Shown here: one piece after another, positions 8,920-17,873 of the stretch
Layout of the letters: every line of letters begins with the position of its first letter
Numbering within the stretch: position 1 is the stretch's first letter
DNA from: Mycolicibacterium sarraceniae
GTDB taxonomy: Bacteria > Actinomycetota > Actinomycetes > Mycobacteriales > Mycobacteriaceae
Direction of reading: 5' to 3'
Assembly (NCBI RefSeq): GCF_010731875.1
Contig: NZ_AP022595.1
Span: 1,984,001-2,048,000 of the forward strand
DNA: 64,000 bases
Translations under genes and position numbers: made by a program
The notes under the pieces: generated by a model
What the model saw: only the letters and a program-made list of their open reading frames with translations
What the model was told of the DNA's origin: nothing
Databases searched by the model: none

Positions 8920-9850
8920 GCGTGGCACGTTTCATTGCCGACCAGAGGACCAAATACCTAGTGCCACATGCATTTACGTGTGTGCTGTTGGGTGTGAGCG
9001 TGTCGTGGTTCTACAAGTGGATCGCTCGCGCGGGCAATACCGACGGGTTGCACACTGACACCGATCGGCGCCGGGCGCAGCTCGATGCCGCGGTCGCGTC
9101 GGCGTTCACGGCGGCCAGAGGGTTGCATGGGTCGCCGCGGCTGATCGCTGACCTGCGCGATCTGGGCTGGGAAGTGTCGGAGAAGACGGTGGCCGATTCG
9201 ATGCGCCGTCAGGGTTGGTGGCGCGCCGTATCAAGCGCCGCAATGGGTTGACTAAGCAGGACAAGACGGCACCGAAGTTCCCTGACCTGGTTAAACGGGA
9301 CTTCACTGCGGCTGCGCCGAACCTGAAGTGGGTCGGTGACATGACTGAGATTCCCACCGAGTGCGGGCAGAAGTTGTATTTGGCGACGGTGATCGATCTC
9401 TATAGCCGCCGGTTGCTGGGCGCGGCGATGGGCCTGCATCCGGATGCCGAGTTGGCCTGTGCGGCGATCACGATGGCCGTGGCCGCCCGCGGCGGCCGCC
9501 AAGCGATCTGGCGGGACGAGGAGTCCGAGCGGGTCATTTTCCACACTGACCGCGGCAGCACCTACACGGCGAAGGCGTTCACCACGCTGTGCCGCACCGT
9601 GGGGATTCGCCAGTCGATGGGCCGGGTCGGATCGTGTTTCGATAATGCCGCCGCGGAGGCGTTCTTCTCCTCGCTGGAATGGGAAGTGTTGTCCCGCAAT
9701 CAGTTCCGTGATACCGTTCATGCGCAGGCGGTAGTTATCGACTGGTGCTATACCTTCTACAATCACCAACGCCGGCACAGTGCCGCCGACGGGCTATCGC
9801 CCGTCAACTACGAGATCAGGGAATCCAAGACCAAGCCGGAAGCGGCATAG
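8916..9850 (+). pseudogene. IS3 type B OrfB, frameshifted
   Basis: The frame starts SVARFIADQRTKY and breaks near 9217, where copy 2 has CAGGGGTTGG and this copy has CAGGGTTGG (one G missing). The downstream frame from about 9215 carries the whole catalytic core: GDMTEIPTE, FHTDRGSTYTAKAF and the Glu in NAAAEAFFSSLEWE. The intact version is at 18161-19096. The lesion lies in a short G run, so it could be a sequencing error. Confidence 0.85.
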
Positions 9851-9905
9851 GAAACCCTCCACGATTTCGGGGGAACCACAGACCACTCACCTGGTGGGAG
9901 GTCAG

Positions 9906-10442
9906 TCATTTGCAAGCTTGCGTCATGTCATCGACTGCTTTGTCGACTGAATTGAAAAGCGGCTCAACTTGGTCCTGTGGGACCTCGGCCAATTGCTTGA
10001 GGAGGATCGTGCGATAGATGTTAGATAGCCCTAACACTTTGTCGGAAAGATCCTTTGACAGTGCAGGCTCGTTCTCAGCGGTCGACCGAAGGTAGGCGCT
10101 GACGGCTTGTATCGCGATGCGTGAGTTCACCGCGACTATGAACGAGGCCGTCGGGTTGTCACCCGTCTTACTGCCAGTGACCTTCAGGGTCTGCTGGGTC
10201 TGGTTAAACGCATCGCATGCAGCTTTCTTCGCGTCAGTGACTTCCTGCTCGCTGTACGTCTTGGCCGCTGGAGTGTCAGGCTTTGGCATCGGTCGGAACC
10301 AGGCGCCGATCGCGACTGCAACTGCGATCACCGCAATGACGATGGCGATGATCGTCGGCAACCGCGACGGGCCTCCGGAAGGCGGGGGTCCCGGCCACGG
10401 AGCTGGTCCTGCAGGGCCGGGTCCGTACGGCGCTTGTGACAT
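9906..10442 (-). CDS. Single-pass membrane protein, copy B (178 aa)
   Basis: It has the same plan as copy A: Pro/Gly-rich head, one membrane helix at residues about 28-48, then an extracytoplasmic helical domain ending QACK. DNA for residues 1 to about 78 is nearly identical to copy A. From residue 79 on the sequence diverges (NQTQQTLKVTGSKTGDNPT here, DRGQQTLSVTGSKVSTNPT in A), then more strongly. The TGA overlaps the ATG of DUF copy B. The frame is intact and the leaderless promoter is kept, so this protein may still be made although its partner gene is destroyed. Confidence 0.8.
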   Translation of the reverse strand: MSQAPYGPGPAGPAPWPGPPPSGGPSRLPTIIAIVIAVIAVAVAIGAWFRPMPKPDTPAAKTYSEQEVTDAKKAACDAFNQTQQTLKVTGSKTGDNPTASFIVAVNSRIAIQAVSAYLRSTAENEPALSKDLSDKVLGLSNIYRTILLKQLAEVPQDQVEPLFNSVDKAVDDMTQACK

Positions 10443-10667
10443 GTCGAAATGGTATCCTTTGCGTTTGCCGGGGCGCTATTCATCAACAGCCGCAATACCC
10501 GCTCCGACCAGCCTTTACGCGCAGTTCACGGGTGCCCTGGGCCGATGTCAAATCGCACCAATGCTCCACGCATCGTTAGCTGGCCCAGACCTAACCGTGG
10601 CCCAACCTTGACTTGACCCGCACGAAGCCGGGCAGTCGCCATGAATCGATGCTCCGAATCGTCGTGT
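10443..10667 (+). repeat. Second copy of the divergent intergenic region with L,D-transpeptidase 5' fragment
   Basis: This region matches 4666-4890 with only a few substitutions (for example TTTACGCGCAG for TTTACACTCAG). It includes the minus-strand -10 hexamer of membrane gene B at 10449-10454 and the transpeptidase ATG at 10649. The fragment is cut by IS3 type D at 10668 and resumes at 13601-13633, where junction J2 repeats the breakpoint of J1. Confidence 0.85.
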
Positions 10668-11214
10668 GAGGTTCCCCAGAAAAAGTGGACACGGTTAGCT
10701 TGATTGCTGACGTGGCTGTGAGGCGATCTCGAAGTCGATGGGTGAGATCATCCCTAACGAACTGTGTCGCCTTTCATGGTTGTAGAATCTGATGTAATTG
10801 TCAAGTCCTGCAGTAAGATTCGCGTACGTGGTGAACGCGTGGCGTTTGTAATACTCATGTTTGACCGTCGACCATAGCGATTCGGCTCCGGCGTTGTCCC
10901 AGCAGATCCCGGTCGCTCCCATAGAGCGCAGTAAGCCATGCTCAGAACAAACCTGGGCCATGTCGTGGCTGGTGAATTGACCGCCTCGATCGGCATGCAG
11001 GATGGTGCCGGCGACGTTGCCGGCGCGGATGAACACCGCAGCATCGACGGCGGCTTCGACCAGCTCAGTGCGCATGTGGTCGGCCAGCGACCAACCCAAC
11101 ACCCGCCGCGAGTGTTCATCGCGAATCGCACACAGGAAGGCATCCCCTTCACCGCAGGTCAAGTACGTGATATCAGAGGTCCACACCGCATCGATACGCC
11201 CTTGGTCAAAGACC

Positions 11215-12832
11215 AATGCCGTTAACTTTGTAGGCGGGTGAGTCGGATGTCGGGTGGCCCTCGGTGTCTGATGTTTTTGTGGTCCAGGGTTTTTCGCGGA
11301 AACTTTGTGCCGCTGGCTCGTTTGGTGACGCGGGGGTAGGTGCGGTGCCGTCTGGCCGGGTTGGGTCGCTGGAGGATCTCGGCGACGGCGTGACGCAGGC
11401 TGGTGGCGAGTCGGTTAGGGGGAAAAACCCGCCTGCCCGGTGACGTGGCGGCGGACGATGCGCAGGGTGCGGATGAACGACATCCGTAGCGGGTCGAGTC
11501 CGTCGGGGTTGGTGGCCTCATACATCAGCGCGCGGATCGCGTAGTGGGTCAACAACAGCGCCCAGATCTCTTGGCGCACCATCTCGGGGCTGTGCGAGCG
11601 CAGGACCCGGTAGCTGCCGCGTTGGCGGGTTTCGATCTCGGCGAGGCTGGATTCGAATTCCCAGCGTTGGTGATAGACCGCGGCGAGCTCGGTGGCGGAG
11701 GCTAGCTCCGGATCGAGGATGGTGGTGATCAGCCGGATGGGCGATCCGCTGTGGGTCTCGCGGTTGGTGATGTCGTACTCGATGACGCGCACCATGGGGC
11801 CTCGAGGGACGGCGTGCAGGCCGCGGGCCTCGTGGCGTCGCAGGCGTTGACGTTCGATGGTGGTCAGCAGCACGCTCAGATACGAGCCGTCAGCCAGGTC
11901 GGTGACTACGTGCAATTTCAGTGCTGACTGCACCCGCCACAGCAATTCGGCCGGTCGCAGTGGCCTCCTGCCAGAATTCGCGGCTGTAGAACCCGCGGTC
12001 GGCAAGCACGAGCATCCCGGGTTCGACACTGGCCAGCAAGGGCGGGCGAGTTCACGCTCGTCGCCGAGGACGCCACCGAGGTGGGCGTCGATCACCGCGT
12101 GGGTGCCGCATTCGCCCAGTCCGAGCACCTTGACCTTCGGGTAGGGGGCGTCCAGGCCTGGCTGACACCGCGACCGAAGGCGTCTTCGTTGTCGGCGGTG
12201 TCGGGAACGTCGAGTTGGACGCCGTCGATGGCCATCACCCGCAGATCCCCCAGCCACGCGCCCGGCGTGCCTGCCCCGGCCAGCGGCCGGGCGACCCGCG
12301 CGAGCTCGCGGATCGGTTCGGCACCCAGCCCCGGGCTTGGCACAGCGCTGAGGAGGTGGGCAGCTGCCAGTCCTCGTCCCAGGACCGCAGAAACCGCAAC
12401 CCGTCGACGAGTTTGCGCATTACCTCTTCGTAGGCGTCGTCGAAGAACAACGTCATAGCCAGCACGAAGTAGGCGACCACCCGGGCCGGCAGCAGCCGAC
12501 GGCGCCGTTCGGTGCGGCCGGTGTCGGCGAGCACCTCGTCGACGAGATCGCGGTGCACCAGCCTGGTCAGCACACCAAGCCGATCCGGTCGGTCAACCGG
12601 TCCCTACGACCGCTTTCACCACCGGCACCCTCGTCGACCACACGAATAAGTGTGATGCGTAATCCTTTGCAGCGCAATACTTCTAGGAGCCAATCTGAGG
12701 CGCGAAGAACGTGCCGGCCAACACATCACCTTCGCTCGATCGGCACCGTTCACATCCACTGAACACGCTCTACAGCAACAGCTTTCGATCCTAATCCCGC
12801 TGACCTGCGACGACGCTAAAGTTAACGGCATT
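11215..12832 (-). mobile_element. IS4-family element, copy 1 (1618 bp)
   Basis: The inverted repeats are AATGCCGTTAACTTT at the left and its reverse complement at the right. The flanking duplication is TGGTCAAAGACC / GGGTCAAAGACC (11 of 12 match), a length normal for the IS4 family. It is nearly identical to 20047-21675 but 11 bp shorter because of several small indels. Confidence 0.88.
11222..12573 (-). pseudogene. IS4-family transposase, copy 1, multiply frameshifted
   Basis: The N-terminal IS4 domain reads LVHRDLVDEVLADTGRTERR and YFVLAMTLFFDDAYEEVMRK. DDE-core segments follow in other frames: VMAIDGVQLDVPDTADN (first Asp) and the YHQRWEFESSLAEIE signature. The segment carrying the second Asp is frame-broken here. 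The C-terminus ends HRGPPDIRLTRLQS. Comparison with copy 2 shows indels in GC-rich runs near 11420, 11960, 12045, 12160 and 12300. No complete frame remains. Confidence 0.82.
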
Positions 12833-13214
12833 GGGTCAAAGACCCGGCCGACCCGGTCCGGCGGGAACGATGCGGTCGGATCGACAACGGTGGTCTTGAC
12901 CTTGAACGTGCGCGGGCTGATGCCTTCGACGCCCATCTCGGCCATCACCTTGGCGACGGTGTTCTCCGAGACGGTGACGCCTTCGGCATGCAGATCGGCA
13001 GTGATCCGCGGCGACCCGTACGTGCGGCGTGAGGCCTTCCAATGGGACAGGATCTTCACCTCCAGATCCCGGCGCCACTGCTGGTGCGCAGACAGCTCGA
13101 CCCGGCATTGCCGTGCCGCCCACGCGTAGAAACCGGACCGCGAAACACCCAGCAGCTCGGTGAGTTTCGAGATGTCGTGGTCGGCGCACTCCGCGGCGAT
13201 GAGCTCGAAACGAC

Positions 13215-13532
13215 TCACCGGTGTTGCTGTGCCGCAAAGTACGCCGATACTTTTTTCAGGAACGCAATATCACGGTCCTTTTCGGCAAGCTCAGCACGTA
13301 ACCGCACCAACTCCGCGTGCTCGACCGCCGACCGGTCCCCGTCCGGCGGTAGCTCGCGCGCGTCGAGAGCGGCACCGGCCCGAACCCGTTCAGCTACAAC
13401 CCATTTACGTAACAGATTCTCATGAACGTTCAACTCCCGGGCAACCTCAGTGACCGATCGGCCACCATCAATCACCCGCCGAGCAGCCTCCACTTTGAAC
13501 TCCGGTGTAAACGACCGACGAGTTCGAGACAT
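13215..13532 (-). CDS. IS3 type D OrfA (105 aa)
   Basis: An HTH_Tnp_1-type protein: SRTRRSFTPEFKVEAARRVI, then VARELNVHENLLRKWV, then a charged coiled-coil segment LRAELAEKDRDIAFLKK ending SAYFAAQQHR. Its stop region overlaps the start of orfB (about 13218), as usual for IS3 elements. The frame is intact. Confidence 0.88.
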   Translation of the reverse strand: MSRTRRSFTPEFKVEAARRVIDGGRSVTEVARELNVHENLLRKWVVAERVRAGAALDARELPPDGDRSAVEHAELVRLRAELAEKDRDIAFLKKVSAYFAAQQHR

Positions 13533-13600
13533 CCCGACATCCTTCCAGCAGGACCCTCGGCCCCGCTATCTCAGGTGTCCACTCAAACTGGGGAAGCTCA

Positions 13601-13633
13601 GTCTCGACCTGTGCTGCCTTCACCGCGGCACTG
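13601..13633 (+). pseudogene. L,D-transpeptidase 5' fragment, second half, and junction J2
   Basis: This continues the truncated transpeptidase copy begun at 10649, up to codon 16 (GCGGCACTG). It then switches at 13633/13634 to sequence matching position 2106 of the 751-aa gene. The breakpoint is identical to J1 at 4919/4920. Confidence 0.85.
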
Positions 13634-14558
13634 CCGGTGGATGCGGCTTTGGCCAGGGTGTGGGCCAGGCGGGGGAGGCCGTCGCGCCATTTGGTGGCTT
13701 GGGCGAGTTCCCAGCCGAGTTCGTCGACCTTGTGGAGGTCGCGGGCGCGGATGGACATCTGGGTGGGGTCGGTGTCCTCGGCGGCGGGGAGGTATTGGCC
13801 GGGGGCGTAGGTGGCACTCAGCGTGGTCTCACCGAGCAGCCCTTCCAGGGTCTTGGAGCGGAGGCGGGGGACGAGCAGCTTGATGCCGGTGGGTGGTTGG
13901 ACTGCTGCGCCGGCGGCCGCGGGTGTCTGACGGACGACGGCGGGCTGGTTGAGCGCATTGCCGCTCGACGGGTGGACTGGGGCAGAGGCTGGGGCTGCAG
14001 CCGGGGGCGTGACGGGTTGGGCGGCGGGTGCGGTGGCTGCGGCGGGGCGGAGGTCTGCGCCGTAGGTGGGCAGGGGACCGGCGGGTGCTGCGGGGGCGGC
14101 GGTCGACGGCATGACGGGCGCTTGGGCAGCGGGGCCGGCGACGTAGGCCTGGGTGGTGTCGGCCGGGGGAGCGACGGGCGCTTGAGGAGCTTCGTATGTC
14201 GGTGTGGCGTGGGCGTTTTCGAAGAGCGGCGCTCCTGCCGTTGGCGCTGTGTATGCCGGCGGTGCAGCCATGCCCTCGGGATGGATCGGGGCCTGCGGCT
14301 GCATGGCGTGCGCGGCATTGCTCGAAAGTCCTTCGGTGCCTGCCGCCATGGGGCCGCCGGACTGCGCACCAGAGTTGAAGTTCTGGGCGAACCCTTCGGG
14401 GGAGAGGGCGTTGGTGGGGGCGGAGGTGGAGGGGATGCCTGTCTGCGCGGCGCTGAGGTTTGGGGCGGACGGCGCGATGGCGTTGCCGGCTGGGCTGCTC
14501 GTTACGCCCGGTACGGCTGAAGGGACTTGCCCCCATGTAATGGACACGGGATTTGTGG

Positions 14559-15458
14559 TTACGCGGCTTCGGGCAGCGTAGCCGTTGTGTGGTTGTCTTC
14601 GTAGGTGGCGGGGCTGGAATAGCGACACCGGGAGTGACGTCGTCGGGTGTTGTAGCGGACCAGCCAGCGGAACACCTCACGCCGGCAGGTAGCAGCGTCA
14701 GACCAGTTTCTACGGTCTTGCAGGACTTCGCGTTTGAGGGAGGCGTTGAACGATTCGGCGAGCGCATTATCGGCGCTTGACCCCACCCCACCCATGGACT
14801 GGGTGACACCAAGGTCCTTGCACAGTTCCGCGAAATCCTTTGAGGTGTACCGACTTCCGTGATCTGAATGGAATATTGCACCCACCAGCGAGCCCCGTAG
14901 CGCGTGGGCGGATTTGAGGGCATCCTCAACCAGCTCGGTGCGCATGTGATCGGCGATCGCCCACCCCGCCACTCGGCCGGAGAAGCAGTCGATCACCGTC
15001 GCAAGATACAGATTCGACCCGGTCGCCAACGGCAAGTACGTGATGTCGCCGACATAGCGGCTGTTGACCTGCTCGGAGGTGAAGTCCCGGTTGAGCAGGT
15101 CGGGGACCTTCTGGTTGGCCGGATCAGCCACGGTGGTCGTGACCCGGCGTTTTCGGCGGTAGCCGGCGATCCCGGCACCGCGCATCACCCTGGCCACCCG
15201 CTTGTGGTTGACCCGTTCACCGTCGGCTGCACCGTCGTTGAGCTCGGCGGTGATCCGCGGCGCCCCATAGGTGTTGTCCTCGTCGTGCACGGTGCGGATA
15301 CGCGCCTCGAGCGCCTCGTCCGCGGCCTGGCGTGCGGCTCGACCCTGTGCACCGGCCAGCCAGGCGTAGAACGACGAACGCGCGACCTCCACGACCGCGC
15401 AGAGCCACTTCACCTCGAAGGTGTGCAGGTGGTCGGCGACGAACTGGAAGCGGCTCAC
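14559..15458 (-). CDS. IS3 type A transposase OrfB, intact copy (299 aa)
   Basis: It has the same length as 5350-6249. The catalytic residues lie in GDITYLP, FHSDHGSRYTSKDF and NALAESFNASLKREVLQD. The GTG start at 15458 overlaps the orfA TGA. It differs from copy 1 at scattered residues (LKSAHALRGSLVGA here, LHAATALRGSLAGA there). Confidence 0.9.
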   Translation of the reverse strand: MSRFQFVADHLHTFEVKWLCAVVEVARSSFYAWLAGAQGRAARQAADEALEARIRTVHDEDNTYGAPRITAELNDGAADGERVNHKRVARVMRGAGIAGYRRKRRVTTTVADPANQKVPDLLNRDFTSEQVNSRYVGDITYLPLATGSNLYLATVIDCFSGRVAGWAIADHMRTELVEDALKSAHALRGSLVGAIFHSDHGSRYTSKDFAELCKDLGVTQSMGGVGSSADNALAESFNASLKREVLQDRRNWSDAATCRREVFRWLVRYNTRRRHSRCRYSSPATYEDNHTTATLPEAA

Positions 15459-15787
15459 CAGTTCGTCTCCCCGGCGAAATATTTGGCCGCCGACCGCAGA
15501 ATGTCCCGCTCGGTGGCCAGCTTGGTCTTCTCCGCCTGCAGATCCTTGACCTGAGCGCGTAGGCGGGCCAGCTCCTGCTCGGGGGTCTGCACACCCGGTG
15601 CGGTCACGTGCGCCGATCCGGGCTTGCGGTGCCGGATCGGCACACCGGCGGCTTTGCACCAGGCTGACAGTGTCGCCTCACTGACACCGAGCTCAGCAGC
15701 GATCACGGTGATCGTCGCGCCCTCGGTGTCCCGGTAAAGCGCGACCGCGTCACGCTTGAACTCATCGGGATAATTTTTCCTTGCCAT
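15455..15787 (-). CDS. IS3 type A OrfA, intact copy (110 aa)
   Basis: The HTH protein MARKNYPDEFKRDAVALYRD contains AELGVSEATLSAWCKAAGV and a C-terminal leucine-rich segment LARLRAQVKDLQAEKTKLA. It ends SAAKYFAGETNW. It lacks the nonsense codon seen in copy 1. Its middle (residues about 55-80) differs from copy 1, so the two elements are related variants rather than recent duplicates. Confidence 0.9.
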   Translation of the reverse strand: MARKNYPDEFKRDAVALYRDTEGATITVIAAELGVSEATLSAWCKAAGVPIRHRKPGSAHVTAPGVQTPEQELARLRAQVKDLQAEKTKLATERDILRSAAKYFAGETNW

Positions 15788-16736
15788 CGGGTTGGATCAT
15801 CTCGCTTCCCCCAAGACATTCCTGGGATTGAGCGTGTCCAACACGCGGGGTCAAGGCCCGAATTGGGTTGAGGCGGAGCAGCAGTCGAAACGGCCGGAGT
15901 GGGTGTTTCTGCTCTGTTGTAGAGCGGAGCGTTGGGATTGTTGCTCTGCGCGGCGGGGAGGGCCCCATCTGAGGACTGGTTCTGCGCGCTCGCGTAAAGC
16001 TGGCCTGGTTTATGCTGAGGCGCAGCGGCGCTGGTCGGATTCGGAGGGTTCGGAGGGGGCGAATGCTCTGCTTTCCCGTAAAGGTTCGATACCTCAGATG
16101 TCGGCCCCGTTGATGACGATGGCTGGTCGAGCATCTTTGTTACTTGCGATCGCAGGAGGTCTTGGTCCGGCGAGCCAACGGTGCCGTCAACGTTGATGCC
16201 GTTCGACTGTGCAAAGTTGTGCGCCGAGGTATCAATGCCGTTTCGGTCGAGTACGGCTTGTATGGCACTGGTTATGTTTCCGCTCTGGATAGCCTCTTTA
16301 GCGCTGGCGTCCAATTGTGCTGACACAAGGGCCTTAACTATCCGTCCCACCTTCGCCACGGCCGGCTCGGAAGAATTCTGAATGTCCTGAATCTCTGCGT
16401 TTCCGCGAGCGGCTATTTCAGTCAAGTCTGAACGCAATTGCTAAGTAGATCTCAAAGCAGATCTATGGCTCTCTGCAATCGCCAGGTACTTGGAAGACAA
16501 CTCCCGCGCATGCTGTTCGCCGGTTTGGAAGGCTGCGCGAGTATCGTCGGCTGTTACGCCCTCTTGCGCTCCGAGCGGTCCTAATCTAATCGTCTGCAGA
16601 GCATCTGCATACGTGTCGAATGCATGACCGGCCGCGTCTCGGTTGGTGGACGCTCCCTGCAGAGTAACTATCGACGAAGCGTCAGGCCACTGATGGCCCA
16701 TCAGAAGCGGTGACCATTGTCCTGGCGGGAAATCGA

Positions 16737-17270
16737 TCACTTGCAGGCCTGAGAAATCTTCGGCGTAAGAGAATCAGCGGCTCGATAATCCGCATCTAGC
16801 GTAGACCTGTCAGAGTTCCCAATCTGGTCCAGAATCATGCTTTGGTATTGATTGGCTAGAGCTTTCATCGGTGTCGCTACCTCCTCAGGGGCAGCTAGCT
16901 GTTGGGCTAACACGGTGGCGAGATACGTCGACGCGACGTGAATGGCAACGCGTGAATTCGCAACGACTGCAAGTGCTTCATTGGGACTATCGGGCTGCTG
17001 ACTGTTTACAGTTAGTGCGTTGATTGCCTTGCCGTAGGCGTCGCACACAGCCTTCTTCGCGTCAGCGACTTCCTGATCGCTATACGTCCTCGCGGTAGGC
17101 GCTTCAGGCTTCGGCATTGGCCGGAACCAGGCACCGATCGCGACCCCAATCGCGATCACCGCGACGACGACGGCGATGATCATCGGCAGCCGAGATGGTG
17201 CACGCCCCGAAGGTGGTGTGGGCCAGGGTGCTTGTCCTGCAGGTCCGGGTCCGTACGGTCCTTGCGACAT
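16737..17270 (-). CDS. Single-pass membrane protein, copy C (177 aa)
   Basis: The plan matches copies A and B: head MSQGPYGPGPAGQAP, membrane helix around residues 28-48 (MIIAVVVAVIAIGVAIGAWF), the shared RPMPKPEAPTARTYSDQEV and a diverged extracytoplasmic domain ending ISQACK. Unlike A versus B, it also differs in the first 78 residues, so it is an older or independently acquired variant. The stop overlaps the ATG of DUF copy C by 4 bp. The frame is intact. Confidence 0.8.
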   Translation of the reverse strand: MSQGPYGPGPAGQAPWPTPPSGRAPSRLPMIIAVVVAVIAIGVAIGAWFRPMPKPEAPTARTYSDQEVADAKKAVCDAYGKAINALTVNSQQPDSPNEALAVVANSRVAIHVASTYLATVLAQQLAAPEEVATPMKALANQYQSMILDQIGNSDRSTLDADYRAADSLTPKISQACK

Positions 17271-17276
17271 AGTGCG

Positions 17277-17282
17277 ATGGTA
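17277..17282 (-). promoter_or_regulatory. Leaderless -10 hexamer TACCAT upstream of membrane gene C
   Basis: TACCAT lies 6 nt upstream of the ATG at 17270, in the same position as in copies A and B, although the surrounding DNA has diverged. This conservation supports it as a real promoter element. Confidence 0.55.
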
Positions 17283-17515
17283 TCGCTTGGGTTTGCCGGA
17301 GCGCTATTCACCGGCCGAAGACGTGCGGGCGAGGTTTCGCGTATCGGTCCAGTTCAGGGCTCGATTTGCTTCGTACCGCGGTGGGGCCTCTGATGTGATT
17401 GGCATAGCCGCCTAATTGCGTCGACCCAACTTGGCGGCTCCCAGCCGGGGGATTGGGGGTGTCGTCCAGACGCTAGTGTTTAGAGGCGTTAATTCGCTGT
17501 CTCTTGTTAGGGTAG
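17283..17515. other. Intergenic region upstream of membrane gene C
   Basis: The first 30 bp still resemble the A/B leader (GTTTGCCGG-GCGCTATTCA). The rest shows no gene. The last part, from about 17480, probably belongs to the IS630 fragment's terminal region. No terminator or repeat is evident. Confidence 0.4.
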
Positions 17516-17690
17516 GTGATGCCGTCTCTGCATGCTGCCCAGATCGTGTTGACTGATGCCGAGCGAGCCGAGTTGGAGGGGTGGACGCGTCGGCGGACTA
17601 CTGCGGCGGGGTTGGCGTTGCGAGCGCGGATCGTGTTGGCGGCCAGCGATGGTGGCACCAACATTGAGGTGGCCGATCGGTTCGTGGTCC
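17516..17690 (+). pseudogene. IS630-family transposase, N-terminal fragment
   Basis: About 58 codons read VLTDAERAELEGWTRRRT, then AGLALRARIVLAASDGGTN and IEVADRF. This is the HTH region found at the start of IS630-type transposases. The frame runs into unrelated DNA at about 17690 and stops. No catalytic domain remains. Confidence 0.7.
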
Positions 17691-17701
17691 ACCTGAGTTA
17701 G

Positions 17702-17744
17702 GACATTTGGCTTAGCCTCGATCCACCGATTGACTTGATGAGGG
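17702..17744. mobile_element. Short IS terminal remnant shared with 35870-35895
   Basis: CTTAGCCTCGATCCACCG at about 17711-17728, with its following bases, matches the reverse complement of 35870-35895, which lies at the end of an IS1380-family fragment. It is therefore probably a scar of the same IS family, cut by IS3 type C at 17745. Confidence 0.4.
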
Positions 17745-17873
17745 TGAAACGCCCTGGTTCTGCCGGAGGCTCGGGCTATTGGATTTCGACCAGGTGTTGG
17801 TCGCTCCGTTGGGCATCGTAGAACGTGTGGCCTTCCCCCGGGACCGTGGAGGCATCAGCTATAAGGAGTAGCG

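Larger units (their letters stand above)
8585..9880 (+). mobile_element. IS3-family element, type B copy 1 (1296 bp)
   Basis: The left end is TGGCCTTCCCGGGACCGTGG and the right end is the reverse complement of TGTGGTTCCCCCGAAATCG. A GAC triplet flanks both sides (8582-8584 and 9881-9883) as target duplication. The element is nearly identical to 17826-19126. It interrupts DUF copy B after codon 9. Confidence 0.9.
8440..9909 (-). pseudogene. DUF5632/5631-like gene copy B, N-terminal remnant split by IS3 type B
   Basis: The ATG at 9909 overlaps the stop of membrane gene B (ATGA), as in copy A. The first codons read MTDLPPGEW, then IS3 type B (8585-9880) interrupts with a 3-bp GAC duplication. 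Beyond it the frame continues ILVGHQWPSSAALAAL and on to HSVRTGPLAG, then runs into the IS3 type A end at 8439. Only about 50 N-terminal residues survive. They align with copies A and C but are clearly diverged (for example TTGGTNRGQIAAALESY against ETASTNRSNLATQFESY in A). Confidence 0.82.
10695..13218 (-). pseudogene. IS3 type D OrfB, split by IS4
   Basis: The N-terminal part (13218 to about 12833) reads MSRFELIAAECADHDISK, with RRTYGSPRITADL and ending DRVGRVFD. The C-terminal part (11214-10695) resumes DQGRIDAVWTSDITYL and carries FIRAGNVAGTILHADRGGQF and the catalytic Glu in NAGAESLWSTVKHEYY. The IS4 element sits between them with an 11-12 bp duplication (GGTCAAAGACC). Excision in silico restores one continuous frame. 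Confidence 0.87.
10668..13600 (-). mobile_element. IS3-family element, type D, interrupted by an IS4-family element
   Basis: The ends read TGAGGTTCCCCAGAAAAAGTGG at the left and the reverse complement of TGAGCTTCCCCAGTTTGAGTGG at the right. Removing the IS4 element (11215-12832) leaves about 1.3 kb with orfA (13215-13532) and orfB on the minus strand. The element lies in the signal-peptide region of the truncated transpeptidase copy: GTCGT is left of it and GTCTCGACC is right of it. Confidence 0.87.
14523..15858 (-). mobile_element. IS3-family element, type A copy 2, apparently intact (1336 bp)
   Basis: The ends are GGACTTGCCCCCATG at the left and the reverse complement of GGCCTTGACCCCGCG at the right. 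Both reading frames are full length with the usual GTG/TGA overlap at 15458-15455. It interrupts DUF copy C; no target duplication is obvious. This is the only fully intact type A element in the window and could mobilise the defective copy at 4949-6285. Confidence 0.9.
13634..16740 (-). pseudogene. DUF5632/5631-like gene copy C, with nonsense codon, IS3 insertion, internal deletion and lost 3' end
   Basis: The ATG at 16740 overlaps the stop of membrane gene C. The N-terminal domain reads MIDFPPGQWSPLLMGHQWP, then LGPLGAQEGVTADD, and is interrupted by TAG at 16443-16441. The same frame continues QLRSDLTEIAARGN to PPQPNSG, where IS3 type A (14523-15858) is inserted. It resumes SAVPGVTSSPAGN and NALSPEGFAQNF. 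From about 14408 down to 13634 the DNA is virtually identical to copy A, except that 222 bp (74 codons, most of the DUF5632-like part) are missing between two copies of TGATGCCGGTGGG. The last 75 codons are absent beyond junction J2. Several independent lesions make this a pseudogene or a silent cassette. Confidence 0.85.
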
